Source of the DNA: JABDPF01 sp036351575
Lineage (GTDB): Bacteria > Pseudomonadota > Gammaproteobacteria > Xanthomonadales > SZUA-36
Length of the DNA: 28,058 bases
Direction of reading: 5' to 3'
Assembly: GCA_036351575.1 (NCBI GenBank)
Contig: JAZBPJ010000150.1
Location: forward strand, 1-28,058
Under the pieces are notes generated by a model. The model saw only the letters and a list, made by a program, of their open reading frames with translations, was not told the DNA's origin and did not search any database. Each line of letters begins with the position of its first letter. Within the stretch, counting starts at the first letter, position 1. Below, piece after piece: positions 16,673 to 24,785 of this stretch. Both the position numbers and the translations under genes were made by a program.

Positions 16673-18052
16673 TCAGCTCTCTGCGAGGACGGACAGGCGT
16701 TCGTTCACCAGTGCGGCGGCGTGTTCCATGTCCACGGACGCCAGGTCCTGCCTGTTCTCGAGCAGTTGGTCGAGAATGCCTGCCTGGATGCGGCCGCGCT
16801 CCTGCGCTTCCGTGTAGGAAATCCGGTGAAACATCACCAGGGAGTATCGCGCGACGAATTGGTCGGGGTGCCTGAGTTCCAGTTCGCGCTCCAGCGCCTT
16901 GCGCAGCATGAAATCCCGGTGCCGGACCGATTCGCGCACGGTGCGGTAGGCGTCCAGCGCCATCTCCGCTATCGCGTCCGTGTCCTTCTTCCTTTGCGCC
17001 TGGAGGGTGCTGAACGCTGATTCCCAGCTGTGGGAGGAATTTTCGAGGATGCCGTCGAGCATCGTGCAGTCTTCCAGGGCCGAGTTCACGCCCTGGCCAT
17101 GGAAGGGAACGATGGCGTGCGCAGCGTCGCCGATCAGCAGCGCCTTGCCGTCCAGGTGCCAGCGGTCCAGCCGCACGGTGCCCATCTTGCCGACGGGGTT
17201 TTCCTCGAACTCGGTTTCGAGGTCCGGCATCAGCGGCGTGACGTCGGGGAAATTGGCGTCCATGAACGCACTCTGCCGGGTCCAGGTATCGAGTTCCCTG
17301 AACCCCCAGATCATCCGGTGATCGCCTTTGAAGGGAAGGAAAAGGTTGGCCGTGAACCCGCCGTCCGGGCTGGCGAAAGCCACCATCATGTAGCCACCGC
17401 GCGGCCAGACGTGCAGCGCGTTGGGGTCCATGACGGCCTGCTGCATGTCGTCGGCGGGGATGGTCAGGATCTTGTAGCCGGCATCCAGCATTTCGATGTT
17501 TGCCTGCAAATCACAGGCTTTTTCCATTTCACGCCGGACCCGCGATGCCGGGCCGTCGGCCCCGATCAGCACCTCGAAACGATGGCTCAGCCTGCCGCCG
17601 TTGTCACGGGTCTCGAAGACCGCGGTTTGCTCCTGCCAGTCGACTTCTTCCAGCTTGTGGTCGAAGTGGACGCGAATGCACTCGGTTTTGTCGGCCTCGT
17701 ACAGAAGACACAGCTGCAGGCTTTCACGCCGGACGCTGTGCAGCGTTTCGTATTCACGGTAGCCGTAAGGCTGCAGCGTGAGACGTCCGCTGCGGTCGTG
17801 AATCATGCGTCCGCGCATGGGTGTCGACAAGCGTTCGACCTGCTCCAGTAGTCCGGCCGCGGCGAGGGCGTGGCGCGCCCGCTCGCCGAGCGCCAGGTTG
17901 CTGAGCAACTCGATCGAGCGCTCGCCGCTGTGCGGGTGCGGGTGCTGCTCGAACAGGTCGATCTCGTAACCACGGCGTGCCAGCAGGATCGCCAGCATGG
18001 TGCCGGCCATCCCGGCGCCGACGATCGTGACATTTTTCGTATTATTCGGCAT
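16673..18052 (-). CDS. kmo: Kynurenine 3-monooxygenase-like FAD-dependent hydroxylase
   Basis: The 459-aa group A flavoprotein hydroxylase has a GAGMAG dinucleotide motif (12-17), Glu35 for ribose binding, a DG motif LIGADGPASRVR, and a GD motif LIGDAAHAIVPFHGQG followed by NSALEDC. PMRGRMIH, QPYG and the C-terminal helical region match kynurenine 3-monooxygenase, which converts L-kynurenine to 3-hydroxykynurenine in tryptophan breakdown or de novo NAD synthesis. The motif that usually reads RSINLALSERG is RSIELLSNLALGERA here, apparently with four extra residues. The ATG at 18052 is preferred over a GTG at 18121. No other kynurenine-pathway gene is in the window, so the exact substrate stays open. 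Confidence 0.82.
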   Translation of the reverse strand: MPNNTKNVTIVGAGMAGTMLAILLARRGYEIDLFEQHPHPHSGERSIELLSNLALGERARHALAAAGLLEQVERLSTPMRGRMIHDRSGRLTLQPYGYREYETLHSVRRESLQLCLLYEADKTECIRVHFDHKLEEVDWQEQTAVFETRDNGGRLSHRFEVLIGADGPASRVRREMEKACDLQANIEMLDAGYKILTIPADDMQQAVMDPNALHVWPRGGYMMVAFASPDGGFTANLFLPFKGDHRMIWGFRELDTWTRQSAFMDANFPDVTPLMPDLETEFEENPVGKMGTVRLDRWHLDGKALLIGDAAHAIVPFHGQGVNSALEDCTMLDGILENSSHSWESAFSTLQAQRKKDTDAIAEMALDAYRTVRESVRHRDFMLRKALERELELRHPDQFVARYSLVMFHRISYTEAQERGRIQAGILDQLLENRQDLASVDMEHAAALVNERLSVLAES

Positions 18053-18104
18053 TGGCTTTTTCAGACCCCGAACGACTGGTGGGTTGGGCGTTGCGGATAG
18101 TCTA

Positions 18105-18152
18105 AATATAGAACATTCCACGAAGAATGGTGAGGGAGAAACCGGCTATACT
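18105..18152. promoter_or_regulatory. Possible divergent promoter boxes for kmo and queA
   Basis: On the minus strand TATATT (18110-18105) is a good -10-like box for kmo, with TCACCA 17 bp upstream as a poor -35. On the plus strand TATACT (18147-18152) is a 5/6 -10-like box for queA without a recognisable -35. If the plus box is used, the queA leader would be only about 25 nt. Both are motif matches only. No preQ1 riboswitch-like structure is visible. Confidence 0.35.
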
Positions 18153-18182
18153 CTGCCCCGTTTGAAAAACACGGTTATTCCT

Positions 18183-19199
18183 TTGAAACGCAGCGATTTT
18201 CATTACGACCTGCCCCCTGAACTGATTGCTCAGCATCCGCTTGAACGGCGCTCGGCCAGCCGCCTGTTGCATTTGCCGAAGGCGTCGGGTGCGGCAAGTG
18301 ACCGGCTGTTCGCTGACCTGCCGGAACTGCTCACCGAGGGCGACTTGCTGGTCTTCAACAATACGCGGGTCATTCCGGCGCGGCTGCATGGCCGCAAGGA
18401 AACCGGCGGCCGTGTCGAAGTCATGATCGAGCGCCTGCTCAACGAGCATGAGTGCCTGGCCCAGCTGCGGGTCAGCAAACCGCTGCGTGCCGGTGGAAAA
18501 ATCCTGCTGGCGGACGGCTCGTGCCTGCTCGTGGTCGATCGTGAGGATTCATTTTTTCACCTGCGCAGCGAGAGTCGGGGTTTCAGCGAAGTGCTGGAGG
18601 TGCTCGGGCACATGCCGCTGCCGCCGTACATCGAACGCGAAGACACCGAGGCCGACCGCGAGCGCTACCAGACCGTCTACGCCCGCGTGCCCGGCGCCGT
18701 TGCGGCGCCGACGGCCGGCCTGCATTTCGATGCGGCGACGCTCGAGGCCATCGAAGCACGGGGCGTGCAGCGGGCGGAGGTGACGCTGCACGTCGGCGCC
18801 GGCACGTTTCAGCCCGTGCGCGCCGAGCGCATCGAGGATCATCGAATGCACGCCGAGTACCTGGAAGTCAGCGCAGAGGTTTGCGCGGCCGTTGACCGGG
18901 CCCGCGCGCGGGGCGGTCGCGTCATCGCAGTCGGCACGACCGCGGTCCGCAGCCTCGAAACGGCGGCCCGCGACGGCAAGCTCGCGCCGTACCGGGGCGA
19001 CAGCCGGATCTTCATTTACCCGGGCTTTGATTTCCGCACCATCGACGGATTGATCACGAATTTCCACCTTCCCGAGTCCACCCTGCTGATGCTGGTATCG
19101 GCCCTGGCAGGGCAGGAGCGCGTGCTCGAGGCCTACGCGCACGCCGTGCGGGAACGCTACCGATTCTTCAGCTACGGCGACGCGATGCTGGTGCTGTGA
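18183..19199 (+). CDS. queA: S-adenosylmethionine:tRNA ribosyltransferase-isomerase QueA
   Basis: QueA transfers and isomerises the ribosyl moiety of SAM onto preQ1 at the tRNA wobble position, making epoxyqueuosine. The 338-aa protein begins KRSDFHYDLPPELIAQHPL, the canonical QueA N-terminus. It contains DLLVFNNTRVIPARLHG, AAPTAGLHF, LHVGAGTFQPV and LITNFHLPESTLLMLVSAL, all diagnostic family blocks. The open frame runs far upstream, but homology places the start at TTG 18183. That start lacks a clear Shine-Dalgarno sequence, which together with the nearby TATACT box hints at a very short leader. It is the first gene of the queA-tgt-yajC-secDF block. Confidence 0.94.
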   Translation: MKRSDFHYDLPPELIAQHPLERRSASRLLHLPKASGAASDRLFADLPELLTEGDLLVFNNTRVIPARLHGRKETGGRVEVMIERLLNEHECLAQLRVSKPLRAGGKILLADGSCLLVVDREDSFFHLRSESRGFSEVLEVLGHMPLPPYIEREDTEADRERYQTVYARVPGAVAAPTAGLHFDAATLEAIEARGVQRAEVTLHVGAGTFQPVRAERIEDHRMHAEYLEVSAEVCAAVDRARARGGRVIAVGTTAVRSLETAARDGKLAPYRGDSRIFIYPGFDFRTIDGLITNFHLPESTLLMLVSALAGQERVLEAYAHAVRERYRFFSYGDAMLVL

Positions 19200-19214
19200 A
19201 TCGGCAAAAAGAAC

Positions 19215-19245
19215 GGGGTCAGAGTAGCCGAGCTACTCTGACCCC
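19215..19245. repeat. 31-bp perfect palindromic hairpin (REP-like) after queA
   Basis: GGGGTCAGAGTAGC (19215-19228) and GCTACTCTGACCCC (19232-19245) are exact inverted repeats around a CGA loop. The hairpin lies 16 nt after the queA stop and 27 nt before the next start codon. The GGGGTCAGAGT outer arm resembles short palindromes I recall near REP-associated tyrosine transposases and as dispersed repeats in Gammaproteobacteria. No transposase is present here. No U-tract follows, so it may attenuate rather than terminate transcription into the downstream genes. Confidence 0.75.
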
Positions 19246-19271
19246 ATGTCCATGTGGGATAATCGGCAACC

Positions 19272-20027
19272 ATGTCCAATCTGATCGAACAGGTCCACTC
19301 CAGGGAGTGGTTCTACGCTTACGAACTGCCGGACGGCACGACCGCGCCGACGTATCACGGCTTCGACATCCAGCCCATTCACGACACGCGCTGGCGCATG
19401 CTCAACCAGTGCCTTGACGATCGCATCGGCCAGGACCGCGGCAGCCTCTCCGCGCTGGACCTCGCTTCGCACCAGGGCTGGTTCGCGGTCAACATGGCTC
19501 GTTCCGGCTTCGGCGAAGTGCAGGGCATCGACGCCCGTGACTCGCATGTCGAGGACAGCAGCCTGATCGGCTCGGTGTACGGACTGGACAACCTGTCGTT
19601 TCGCCAGGGCAACGTACATGACCTGGAGCCGGATGCGACCGGGACGTTCGACGTGGTGCTGATGCTGGGGCTGCTTTACCACCTGGAGAACCCCATCGGC
19701 GCGCTGCGCACTTGCCGCGCGCTGTGCCGCGATCTTTGCGTGATCGAAACCCAGATCGTGCCGGGAATGTCCGGGCACGTGGATTACGGCAGTTACCAGT
19801 ACGTGAAAGAGCTGAAGGGCAGCTTCGGCATTGTTGACGAGACCATGGAGACGCACGGGCCGGAAGCCAGCGTCACCGGTATCTGCCTGGTTCCCAGCCT
19901 GGATGCGCTGGTGTGGATTCTGCACGCGGTCGGGTTCTCGAAGGTCGATGTGCTGGAGCCGCCGGAAGACGCCTACGAACAGTTGAAGTACCACAAGCGC
20001 GTGATGGTCGCCGCGCAGGTCCTGTGA
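19272..20027 (+). CDS. CmoB-like class I SAM-dependent methyltransferase between queA and tgt
   Basis: The 251-aa Rossmann methyltransferase has motif I LDLASHQGW (62-70), the acidic ribose-binding residue Asp88 in GIDARD, and FDVVLMLGLLYHLENP (126-141), which closely resembles the post-motif region of CmoB/DUF1698 proteins (VLYHRR.P). CmoB itself is a carboxymethyltransferase for wobble uridine in tRNA; this protein is shorter and its substrate is unknown. Its stop overlaps the GTG start of tgt by 4 nt (GTGA), implying translational coupling with a tRNA-guanine transglycosylase. Context therefore hints at RNA modification, but a small-molecule substrate cannot be excluded. No strong ribosome binding site is seen before the ATG. 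Confidence 0.8.
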   Translation: MSNLIEQVHSREWFYAYELPDGTTAPTYHGFDIQPIHDTRWRMLNQCLDDRIGQDRGSLSALDLASHQGWFAVNMARSGFGEVQGIDARDSHVEDSSLIGSVYGLDNLSFRQGNVHDLEPDATGTFDVVLMLGLLYHLENPIGALRTCRALCRDLCVIETQIVPGMSGHVDYGSYQYVKELKGSFGIVDETMETHGPEASVTGICLVPSLDALVWILHAVGFSKVDVLEPPEDAYEQLKYHKRVMVAAQVL

Positions 20028-21127
20028 AGTTCACGCTGAAGGCAACGGACGGCAAGGCCCGGCTCGGCGAACTCGAATTCGACCGCGGCACCGTTCGCAC
20101 GCCCGCCTTCATGCCGGTCGGCACCTATGGCACCGTCAAAGCCATGACGCCGGGCGAGGTGCGCGATACCGGCGCCGACATCGTTCTCGGCAATACCTTT
20201 CACCTGATGCTGAGGCCGGGCACCGGGGTCATCGAAGCGCATGGCGGCCTGCACGGCTTCATGCAATGGAAACGCCCGATCCTGACCGACTCCGGCGGCT
20301 TCCAGGTCTGGAGCCTGGCGGAGCGGCGCAAGATTACCGAGCAAGGCGTGACGTTCGCCTCGCCCGTCGACGGCTCGCGCGTGTTCATGGGCCCGGAAGA
20401 ATCGATGGCCGTGCAGAAGTCCCTGGGCTCGGACATCGTGATGATTTTCGACGAGTGCACGCCGTACCCGGCCACAGAAGGGCAGGCGCGGGAATCCATG
20501 GAGCTGTCCCTGCGCTGGGCGGAACGCTCGAAACGCGCCCACGAGGGAAATTCATCGGCGCTGTTCGGCATCGTGCAGGGCGGCATGCACCAAGACCTGC
20601 GCGTTCAGTCGGCCCGCGGCCTGATCGATATCGGTTTCGACGGTTACGCCATCGGCGGCCTGTCGGTGGGTGAGCCGCACGACGAGCGCGACCGGGTGCT
20701 GGATTTCACCGTGCCGGAATTGCCGGCCGACCGCCCTCGCTACCTGATGGGCGTGGGCCGACCCGAGGACATCATTGCCGGCGTCGTGCGCGGCGTGGAC
20801 ATGTTCGACTGCGTGATGCCCACCCGGAACGCCCGCAACGGTTACCTGTTCACCAGCCGCGGCGTGCTGAAGATCCGCAACGCGCGCTTCGAGAACGACC
20901 TCGATCCGATCGACCCGGACTGCGATTGCGAGGCCTGCCGAAGTTACAGCCGTGCCTACCTGAAGCACCTGGAAAAATGCAACGAGATCCTCGGCGCGCG
21001 CCTGATGACGATGCACAACCTGCGTTTTTACCAGAACCTGATGCAGGGTCTGCGGGATGCGATTGCGGCTGGCTCGCTGGATGAATTTGTCGAAGGCTAT
21101 CGCGAAGGTCTCAAAAAGGGCGTGTAA
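20024..21127 (+). CDS. tgt: tRNA-guanine transglycosylase
   Basis: Tgt exchanges guanine-34 of GUN-anticodon tRNAs for preQ1, the step before QueA. The 367-aa TIM-barrel enzyme shows TDSGGFQVWSL with catalytic Asp89, FDECTPYPA, GIVQGGMH, GYAIGGLSVGEP, and GVDMFDCVMPTRNARNG with the nucleophile Asp262. The zinc site has Cys300, Cys302 and Cys305 (CDCEAC), with the later His ligand in the following helix (YLKHLEKCNE). Start: the homologous N-terminus KFTLKATDG follows GTG at 20024, which overlaps the methyltransferase stop; AGGT lies just upstream. Length is normal for bacterial Tgt. Confidence 0.97.
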   Translation: MKFTLKATDGKARLGELEFDRGTVRTPAFMPVGTYGTVKAMTPGEVRDTGADIVLGNTFHLMLRPGTGVIEAHGGLHGFMQWKRPILTDSGGFQVWSLAERRKITEQGVTFASPVDGSRVFMGPEESMAVQKSLGSDIVMIFDECTPYPATEGQARESMELSLRWAERSKRAHEGNSSALFGIVQGGMHQDLRVQSARGLIDIGFDGYAIGGLSVGEPHDERDRVLDFTVPELPADRPRYLMGVGRPEDIIAGVVRGVDMFDCVMPTRNARNGYLFTSRGVLKIRNARFENDLDPIDPDCDCEACRSYSRAYLKHLEKCNEILGARLMTMHNLRFYQNLMQGLRDAIAAGSLDEFVEGYREGLKKGV

Positions 21128-21275
21128 ACATGCGATGTCGCCGGCGCCTGTCTTCTCCTGGCCCTTTGCCGGGGCATTTGGCCCCCTGTTACAGCTCCTC
21201 AAAACCCGCCCGGGCGCGATGCCGAATAAGGCGGCAAGTAACTGGAGGTGATTGGTTTTAGTCACGTAGAGATGA
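21128..21275. other. Gene-free spacer after tgt, before the nested repeat element
   Basis: With the repeat element and yajC leader that follow, this forms a 401-bp gap between tgt (21127) and yajC (21529). In this first part I see no credible gene, only short frames without codon or ribosome-binding-site support. There is a weak GGCC...GGCC imperfect hairpin near 21159-21184 that lacks a U-tract. Nothing else is recognisable. Confidence 0.5.
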
Positions 21276-21391
21276 GGCCGTAGTGCTGTGCCCTCACTCT
21301 TCAGGGATGTATGAAGACAGGACGTCTTCATCCAAGCGCCACAGGACGTGCTCGAGCGTTCCCTGAAGAGTGAGGGCACAGCACCGCGGCC
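21276..21391. repeat. Nested inverted-repeat element (MITE/REP-cluster-like)
   Basis: The left arm 21283-21307 (starting GTGCTGTGCCCTCAC) and right arm 21360-21384 (ending GTGAGGGCACAGCAC) are a perfect 25-bp inverted repeat. Allowing two mismatches, the arms extend to 32 bp (21276-21307 and 21360-21391). The 52-nt interior contains a second perfect hairpin, ATGAAGAC (21311-21318) with GTCTTCAT (21324-21331). It also contains an 8-bp palindrome GCTCGAGC. The element lies in the tgt-yajC gap, encodes nothing, and looks like a mobile or dispersed structured repeat. Confidence 0.8.
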
Positions 21392-21442
21392 GGATTCACG
21401 GTTAAAAGACCAACAATTGCTGTGCTTGCCAAGCCGATGATT

Positions 21443-21448
21443 TATAAT
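21443..21448 (+). promoter_or_regulatory. Candidate -10 box of a yajC-secD-secF promoter
   Basis: TATAAT (21443-21448) is a perfect -10 hexamer 80 bp before the yajC ATG. TTGCTG at 21417-21422 is the nearest -35-like hexamer, but its 20-bp spacing is long. The box lies downstream of the nested repeat, so the sec genes may have their own promoter besides read-through from tgt. A TAATCGATTA palindrome lies in the leader near 21502-21511. Confidence 0.5.
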
Positions 21449-21528
21449 GCCCGGCTGGTGTTGCGGCCGGGGCCAAATGACCCCATGTAATCCGCAAACC
21501 GGTAATCGATTATCAAAGAGGCCTTTCC

Positions 21529-21864
21529 ATGGATATCCTGGATTTCTTCATTGCCAGCGCTCACGCGCAGCAATCGGGTGGTGAACCCAGCGCATTGATG
21601 CAGTTCCTGCCGCTGATCATCATTTTCGTCATCTTCTACTTCCTGCTGATCCGTCCCCAGATGAAGCGGGCCAAGGAACACAAGAACCTGGTAGCCAACC
21701 TGGGTGTCGGTGACGAGGTCGTCACCAACGGCGGGCTGCTTGGCAAGATCACCAAGGTCGGCGAGTCTTTCATCACCGTGGAACTGGGCGACAACGTGCA
21801 GATCAAGGTGCAAAGGCACGCGGTAACCAGCGTGATGCCGAAGGGTACGATGAAGTCTGCCTGA
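21529..21864 (+). CDS. yajC: Preprotein translocase accessory subunit YajC
   Basis: YajC is a small inner-membrane partner of SecDF in the holotranslocon. The 111-aa protein has one transmembrane helix (about 24-42, FLPLIIIFVIFYFLLIRPQ) followed by the conserved RPQMKRAKEH and VGDEVVTNGGLLGKI segments. The ATG at 21529 has AGAGG 8 nt upstream. It sits 45 bp before secD in the conserved yajC-secD-secF order. Confidence 0.96.
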   Translation: MDILDFFIASAHAQQSGGEPSALMQFLPLIIIFVIFYFLLIRPQMKRAKEHKNLVANLGVGDEVVTNGGLLGKITKVGESFITVELGDNVQIKVQRHAVTSVMPKGTMKSA

Positions 21865-21909
21865 CACAGGCACCGATAAAATACAAAAACAGCATTCCGA
21901 GGCTGAACG

Positions 21910-23748
21910 ATGAATCAATATCCTGCCTGGAAGTACGTGCTGATTGTCGTGATTCTCCTGTTCGGCGGGCTGTACGCGCTGCCGAACCTGTTTGGGGAAG
22001 ACCCGGCGCTTCAGATCACTTCCTCCCGCGGTTTCGAAATCCCCGCGGAACTTGAAACGGCTGTCGAGCAGACGCTGGCCGATGAAGGAATCGAGTTCAA
22101 GAACGCCGAGCGCGTCGGTAACCGGCTCCTGTTCCGTTTCCTGTCCAACGAAGACCAGCTCGCGGGTTCCGCCGCGTTGCGCAAGGCGCTGGGCGACCGC
22201 TATGTCGTCGCGCTGAACAACGCACACGCCACGCCGACGTGGCTGCGGTCGCTGGGCGGCAAACCGCTGACGCTGGGCCTGGATCTCAAGGGCGGTGTTC
22301 ATTTCCTGATGCAGGTCGACATGGATACGGCCCGCAGCCAGCAGCTCGACCGTTACGTCGACGACCTGCGCGCCGCATTGCGCGACGAGCGCATCCGCTA
22401 CGTGTCCGTGCGCCGCGAGGGCAACGGCATGCTGGCGCTGCTGCGCAGCGTTGAAGACCGTGACCGCACCCGGGACGTCATCCGCCAGGATCAGAGCCTG
22501 CAGGGCCTGACCATCGAGGACAGCGATTCGGGCGAGTATTTCGGCATCTACGCGACCGTGCAGGAACAGCAACTGCAGGAACTGCAGCAGACCGCGCTCA
22601 AGCAGAACATCACCACGCTGCGCAACCGCGTCAACGAAATCGGCGTGGCCGAGCCGCTGATCCAGCAGCAGGGCGCCGACCGCGTCGTGGTTCAGCTGCC
22701 GGGCATGCAGGACACCGTGGAAGCCAAGAAGATCATCGGCGCGACCGCGACGCTCGAATACCGGGCGGTAGACGAGGCCAACGACGCCTTCACCGCGGCG
22801 CAGACCGGCCGCATTCCGCCCGAGTCACGGCTGTACACCGATGACCGGGGCCAGCCCGTGCTGCTGAAGAAACGCCTGATCGTTTCCGGTGACCAGCTAA
22901 TCGGCGCGTCCAGCGGCTTCGACCAGCAGAACGGTCAGCCGCAGGTCAGCGTAACGCTGGACGGTGTGGGCGCCAAGCGCATGCTGGACTTCACCCGCGA
23001 CAACGTGGGCAACCGCATGGCGGTCGTGTACATCGAGCAGAAGCCCGGCGGCGTCAAGACCGAGGAAGTCATCAGCGTGGCCGTGGTGCGTGAGCCTTTC
23101 GGCAAGCGTTTCCAGACCACGGGACTGGATTCGATGAACGAGGCCAGCCAACTGGCACTGCTGCTGCGCGCCGGCGCACTGGCGGCGCCGATGGAGATCG
23201 TTGAAGAACGCACCGTCGGCCCGACCCTGGGCGCATTGAACGTTGAGCAGGGCTTCAAGTCGGTCGTGATAGGCTTCTTCCTGGTGCTGATTTTCATGGC
23301 GCTGTACTACCGCGTGTTCGGCCTGATCGCCAACCTGGCCCTGCTGGCCAACCTGGTGCTGATGGTCGCGCTGCTGTCCATGCTGGGCGCCACGCTGACC
23401 ATGCCGGGTATCGCCGGTATCGTGCTCACGGTCGGTATGGCCGTGGACGCCAACGTGCTGATCTTTGAGCGCATACGCGAAGAGCTGCGCAACGGCAACA
23501 CGCCACAGGCAAGCATTCGCGCGGGTTACGACAAGGCGTTTTCGACCATCGCCGACGCCAACATCACGACGCTGATCGCGGCCTTCGTGCTGTTCCTGTT
23601 CGGCACCGGCCCGATCAAGGGATTCGCCGTGACCCTCTCACTGGGTATCGTGACATCCATGTTCACCGCGATCATGGGCACCCGCTCCGTGGTCAACCTG
23701 GTCTACGGCGGCCAGAAACGCGTCAAGAAGCTGATGATCGGAGGTTGA
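21910..23748 (+). CDS. secD: Protein translocase subunit SecD
   Basis: SecD uses the proton-motive force to pull exported proteins out of SecYEG on the periplasmic side. The 612-aa protein has an N-terminal helix (about 8-24), a long periplasmic region beginning with LGLDLKGGVHFLMQVD (about 121-136), and five C-terminal helices from about residue 447. These include the family motifs GMAVDANVLIFERIREEL and DANITTLIAAFVL. Length matches other gammaproteobacterial SecD. It is 4 nt from secF (stop 23748, ATG 23753). Confidence 0.98.
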   Translation: MNQYPAWKYVLIVVILLFGGLYALPNLFGEDPALQITSSRGFEIPAELETAVEQTLADEGIEFKNAERVGNRLLFRFLSNEDQLAGSAALRKALGDRYVVALNNAHATPTWLRSLGGKPLTLGLDLKGGVHFLMQVDMDTARSQQLDRYVDDLRAALRDERIRYVSVRREGNGMLALLRSVEDRDRTRDVIRQDQSLQGLTIEDSDSGEYFGIYATVQEQQLQELQQTALKQNITTLRNRVNEIGVAEPLIQQQGADRVVVQLPGMQDTVEAKKIIGATATLEYRAVDEANDAFTAAQTGRIPPESRLYTDDRGQPVLLKKRLIVSGDQLIGASSGFDQQNGQPQVSVTLDGVGAKRMLDFTRDNVGNRMAVVYIEQKPGGVKTEEVISVAVVREPFGKRFQTTGLDSMNEASQLALLLRAGALAAPMEIVEERTVGPTLGALNVEQGFKSVVIGFFLVLIFMALYYRVFGLIANLALLANLVLMVALLSMLGATLTMPGIAGIVLTVGMAVDANVLIFERIREELRNGNTPQASIRAGYDKAFSTIADANITTLIAAFVLFLFGTGPIKGFAVTLSLGIVTSMFTAIMGTRSVVNLVYGGQKRVKKLMIGG

Positions 23749-23752
23749 TGAC

Positions 23753-24694
23753 ATGAAACTGCTCAGCGGAAACACACACATCGATTTCTTCGCCAAGCGT
23801 AAGCTCGCGTTTACGTTTTCAGCCATCCTGATCGTGCTCAGCATCGGCTCGCTGGTGACCAGGGGCCTGAACTTCGGCCTGGACTTCACCGGCGGCGCGC
23901 TGATCGAGGTCGCGTACTCCACGGCGCCCGACATGGAGCAGGTGCGCAACAACCTGCGCAACGCGGGCCTCGACGACGCCCAGGTCAATACTTTCGGTCT
24001 CGACACCGAGATCGTCGTCCGCATTCCGCCGCGCAACGAGGAGGAGAGTACCGCGGAACTCTCCACCATCGTGTTGCAGGCGCTGCGGGACAACTACGAT
24101 GGCACCATCGAGATGCGCCGGGTCGAGTTCGTCGGGCCCCAGGTCGGCGAGGAACTGACCGAGCAGGGCATCCTGGCGGTCGTCTACGCTCTGATCGGTA
24201 TTTTCCTGTACGTGATGATGCGCTTTCAGTGGCGCTTCTCGGTGGGCGCCGTGGCTGCGCTGGTGCACGACGTGATCATCACCATGGGCGTCATTTCGAT
24301 CATGGCGGTCGAATTCGATCTGACCGTGGTCGCGGCCTTGCTGGCGGTGATCGGTTATTCGCTGAACGACACCATCGTGCTGTTCGACCGCATTCGAGAG
24401 AACTTCCCGAGATTGCGTAACCGCCAGCCCATCGAAGTTGTGAACACGTCAGTCAACCAGACGCTGTCCCGTACCTTGATGACCTCTCTGACCACCTTGC
24501 TGGTGCTGATCGCGCTGTTCATTTTTGGCGGCGAGATCATCAACGCATTCGCGTTCACGCTGATCGTGGGTGTGCTGATCGGCACCTATTCGTCAATTTA
24601 CGTCGCCAGCACCACGCTGCTGGAACTGGGCGTGAGCAAGTTCGACCTGCTGCAGGTCGAGAAAGAGGGCGAGGCGGTCGACAATAAGCCTTGA
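23753..24694 (+). CDS. secF: Protein translocase subunit SecF
   Basis: SecF is the partner of SecD in the proton-driven SecDF complex. The 313-aa protein has a first helix (about 19-36), the conserved GLNFGLDFTGG box (about 38-48), a periplasmic loop, and five further helices. The signature GYSLNDTIVLFDRIREN lies in the C-terminal half. A GGAGG ribosome binding site precedes the ATG inside the end of secD. A strong terminator follows 31 bp after the stop. Confidence 0.98.
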   Translation: MKLLSGNTHIDFFAKRKLAFTFSAILIVLSIGSLVTRGLNFGLDFTGGALIEVAYSTAPDMEQVRNNLRNAGLDDAQVNTFGLDTEIVVRIPPRNEEESTAELSTIVLQALRDNYDGTIEMRRVEFVGPQVGEELTEQGILAVVYALIGIFLYVMMRFQWRFSVGAVAALVHDVIITMGVISIMAVEFDLTVVAALLAVIGYSLNDTIVLFDRIRENFPRLRNRQPIEVVNTSVNQTLSRTLMTSLTTLLVLIALFIFGGEIINAFAFTLIVGVLIGTYSSIYVASTTLLELGVSKFDLLQVEKEGEAVDNKP

Positions 24695-24725
24695 TTCACA
24701 TGCAGGAGCCCGCCATGCGGGCGAT

Positions 24726-24755
24726 AAAAAAGCCGGCCTTGCGGCCGGCTTTTTT
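24726..24755 (+). terminator. Rho-independent terminator of the yajC-secD-secF unit
   Basis: A6-GCCGGCC (24726-24738), loop TTGC and GGCCGGC-T6 (24743-24755) form a perfect 13-bp stem ending in six T residues. Because the 5' arm starts with six A residues, it could also act on minus-strand transcripts reading out of suhB. Textbook structure. Confidence 0.93.
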
Positions 24756-24785
24756 GTGGGATCGCGGAAAACTGCAGGAGGTCCC

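Noticed and set aside
18053..18182. preQ1 riboswitch upstream of queA
   Set aside because: The space to the likely start is short, and I see no H-type pseudoknot pattern of a preQ1 aptamer.
21057..21251. 64-codon frame overlapping the end of tgt and the following gap
   Set aside because: Starts inside tgt in another frame, has no ribosome binding site and no recognisable protein features.
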